Below are positions 61,580 to 64,000 of a DNA stretch of 64,000 nt, one piece after another; positions within the stretch are counted from its first letter, which is position 1; every line of letters begins with the position of its first letter. The translations under genes and the position numbers were made by a program. Below the pieces are notes generated by a model. That model searched no databases, was not told the DNA's origin, and saw only the letters and a program-made list of their open reading frames with translations. This stretch comes from Pseudoscleropodium purum (taxonomy: Eukaryota > Streptophyta > Bryopsida > Hypnales > Brachytheciaceae): positions 6,688,173-6,752,172 of the forward strand of contig OZ017798.1 in the NCBI GenBank assembly GCA_963969395.1. The letters run 5' to 3'.

Positions 61580-63430
61580 GGTGCATTATCTTGGCACTCC
61601 TTGAATTCAACAATGTTGAGTGTTATGATTCTGCTCTGGGAGCTTGCACGTCGAAGTATAAGTAGCTTGATTATCGTTGGATGGCAGCAGCTTGTCATGA
61701 CTCAGAGTGTAGGGTTGTAGGGTTTAGGGTTTAGGGTTACAATAAGTGAAATTTGGTGCACTTCATGTATGTGATTTGTTGCTGACACTATGGTATGACG
61801 AACTTGGAGGTAATGTAGAAGTGAGAATTTCTGCAATGGTTTCGCTGAGATTTCTTGAATCGTCACTTTGACCTTAGGTCTTTGTCTAAGTCTTTTGAGC
61901 CAAGAATGTTTATTTATAATCTGCTATGAAACTGTTTACAATTATTGGTTTAGTGCACTCTTTGGCAGGTCTGTAAGAATTATTGATGGACTCTTCATCA
62001 CTTGCTTTTATCTACAGGACCTCTACAATCATGTTGCCTGACCATAATTATGGACATGCTTTTGAGGTGAGCACAGGATTGTCGTTGGTGCAGTTCACCA
62101 CCTTAGGTATTGATCAGGAATTGCTATCCAAACAGGATGCAAAGATAGCTGCGCATCATTTGTGGTAATTTTTGGTTCGTGATGAAATGTGGTGACTATT
62201 GAGTGTTCAGTAATATAATTTCTTGGGTAGCGAGTTATTTCTTCACAATGTGACCCGGATGTAGATTGTCCTGGTTTTAAACAATTTTTAAATTTTCATT
62301 TTCATTTATTCTACTGTTCAGACAAGTTACGTTGGGACTGACTTAAATGGTGGTTGCCACTGATCCCCGTACGATGCTCAATGGGGGCTCACCAAGGAAG
62401 TGAAGGAAATGGACGGTGATTAAGAGGCGAGTTGGAAACAACAAATTGATGTCTTAACAGTTTATGATAAATGTGCTAAAACAACGTTTTCTTTGCATGG
62501 AGTTCTATTCCTTTTTGGTATATTCTAATGTTTTTTTGGTATTTCTTTTTTATAAGACAGGTAACCAAGACAGTGCCAGCAGTGAAGATGCTTTTTTCAA
62601 GAATATTAAGAGGCTGATCAATGAAGGCTAGCCACTGAAGAGTCGGGCGGATATAGAGCTGAAATGCTTTCAGTTCGATGGAGTTTTGTACATAATGTGA
62701 TACAATTGCTGCAGTTACATCTGGGTTCTGGTATTCTAGTCCCACTGTCGATGTTGCTACATTTGTGGGTTGGTTGATGGTTAAGTTTCTGTAATAATGG
62801 TCTTTGTCAATGAGGGAACCGCATCGTCTATTACCGTTACTCATCTCACCTTGATAGCATCCTAAATACCACTTAAATCATGTTCTTCTGTACATTTTTT
62901 TCAGGATGCAATGAGAAAGGCAGAGGTTGTTGGAACTGAAAAGCGCCATGTGAAGAGTAAGCTTGTGGCTCCCCTACTTTATGTTGCCACTACGTATCTC
63001 AGACTCTCGAGAAGGTCCGAAAGTTTCTCTATTCTTTAAATCAAGGGTTCGGGATGCATGCTTGTGCTTTTTGAACTTACCTACATCAGCCTTTGCTTAT
63101 TCTTCATGATAGCAGCTTTTATATATATTTTGAATGAGATTTAGCTTTGCTACATCCATTTCTAAAGCAGTCTGATGTCCGTTGGAAAGTTCTTCATTGG
63201 TTCTCAGTCATTGATATATGTGACAATTATATTTCCCTTATAGTTAGTCATCGAAGAGCATGTTTTTAGATGATTGATAGTGCAATCTTCGTGCCACGCG
63301 CGGAGCGGACCTTGGTATTGCAGTATTGGAAACAGCTGTAAAAGCTTGTTCGAAAGAGATTGAGAAGCACAAAGGAAAGCTTCTCGTCGAAGAAGCACCA
63401 CGAGCGGTACTTGCCCTATTGTTCCTATAT
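61580..63430 (+). pseudogene. Decayed, intron-bearing copy of eIF2-alpha (translation initiation factor 2, subunit alpha)
   Basis: Fragments appear in the protein's order. (1) 61580-61680: LLEFNNVE, then after a frame change MILLWELARRSISSLIIVG, the S1-domain segment around the Ser51 loop. (2) 62023-62066: DLYNHV, a stop where GWPLY is expected, then YGHAFE before a GTGAGC. (3) 62563-62695: VTKTVPAVK, KNIKRLI, a stop, PLKSRADIELKCFQFDGVL. (4) 62905-63025: DAMRKAEVVGTE, VKSKLVAPLLYVATT, then a small insertion before QTLEK. (5) 63300-63400: LGIAVLETAVKACSKEIEKH, KGKLLVEEAPRAV. Stops, frameshifts and missing parts show it is not functional. Introns at family positions mean it arose by DNA duplication, not by retroposition. 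The Ser51-equivalent codon is GCA (Ala). No N-terminal start was found; the C-terminal acidic tail is absent or beyond recognition. Confidence 0.8.
61708..61740 (+). repeat. Short interstitial telomere-like repeat
   Basis: GTAGGGTTTAGGGTTTAGGGT: about two and a half units of the plant telomere repeat TTTAGGG. It lies between fragments 1 and 2 of the eIF2-alpha relic. Confidence 0.6.
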
Positions 63431-64000
63431 ATGTGCTTGTTTGTGTGTCTCTGCTCCTGCTGTAATGGGAGATGTTTGTATGCAACTTCTTAAATGTAAC
63501 GCTCTGGTTACCAAAACCAAGTGTCATCTACCTAGTAAGGTGGCACCTGCTGTTTTGGTTGCCATAAGACGAAATATTTTTGAGCAGTATTGTACAAGCC
63601 TCAAACCATCCATTGAGGATTGTGAAACGGCCCTCACTGTCATTCATTTTCACCATTCATCTAATTCTTTCAAATTTCAGTCTCACCTCAACAAAGAGGT
63701 TATGAACAAACTAAGGTGGAATTGGAGTCGGTGCTTTGTAGGTGACAGAACTGGGACCCAAGTGGTGATAGGTTCCTCTATCTAATTACAATGATGTAGT
63801 AATGTGGTGTCCAATCCATGACTGTATTAGAGGAGCCCCGAAATTAGCCTCGAGTGTGAAAGGAGCAAGCATTCTTTGCCTGCAGAATTGCTTGGACAGT
63901 CTTGAATTAGCATTACATATTTCGTTATTTGAAACTCAGCTCATTACATCTATTCTATCGGTTACAAATATCAGCTCTTGTCACGTTGAGCCATTGAGAA
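63431..64000. other. Downstream of the eIF2-alpha relic
   Basis: No clear gene. A stretch near 63680-63730 (CAGTCTCACC onwards) might be a remnant of the next eIF2-alpha exon, but the match is too weak to call. Confidence 0.25.

Noticed and set aside
61708..61740. Telomere or telomere-healing site
   Set aside because: Only about two and a half TTTAGGG units inside a gene relic; short telomere-like boxes are common in plant genomes.
1..64000. tRNA, rRNA, CRISPR array or phage genes
   Set aside because: No cloverleaf with conserved tRNA boxes, no rRNA stretch and no regularly spaced repeat array was seen; the spliced genes show a eukaryotic nuclear source.

Overview
The window looks like nuclear DNA of a land plant, most likely a non-seed plant such as a moss. 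Genes are sparse, interrupted by GT-AG introns and GC-richer than the AT-rich, repeat-filled DNA between them. The best recognised gene is a plastid-type APS reductase. No bacterial operon, CRISPR array or viral genome was seen.

Layout: 0-1.7 kb is unrecognised sequence; 1.76-2.26 kb is a 504-bp hAT-like non-autonomous transposon with a perfect 8-bp target duplication; 5.3-8.2 kb is an intact eight-exon APS reductase gene (+); 8.3-15.2 kb is AT-rich repeat DNA; 15.5-16 kb is a ~170-bp tandem repeat; 17.9-19.3 kb is a GC-richer stretch without a gene I can name; 19.3-22.3 kb is a three-exon exostosin/GT47 glycosyltransferase (+); 23.4-25.4 kb is a multi-exon gene candidate of unknown family (+); 26.2-27.9 kb is a secreted DUF3455 protein gene (-); 31.2-31.6 kb is a LINE-type remnant (-); 33.6-41.7 and 43.3-49.3 kb are two diverged copies of one non-coding segment; 50.4-52.0 kb is a second DUF3455 gene (-); 53.6-57.8 kb is a cluster of TTAA-flanked mobile elements; 61.6-63.4 kb is a decayed but intron-bearing copy of translation initiation factor eIF2-alpha (+).

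The main new point is the DUF3455 pair. In both genes the obvious reading frame ends at a TAA that lies inside a 5' splice site. Splicing over it to a short fourth exon completes a second DUF3455 domain, so each gene encodes a secreted protein with two tandem DUF3455 domains. Exons 2 and 3 have identical lengths (230 and 556 nt) in the two genes, and all phases match. Other notable points are an APS reductase whose thioredoxin-like active site is CxxS instead of CxxC, and a family of TTAA-bounded elements whose termini resemble piggyBac ends. The genes are independent transcription units; I see no pathway linking them.
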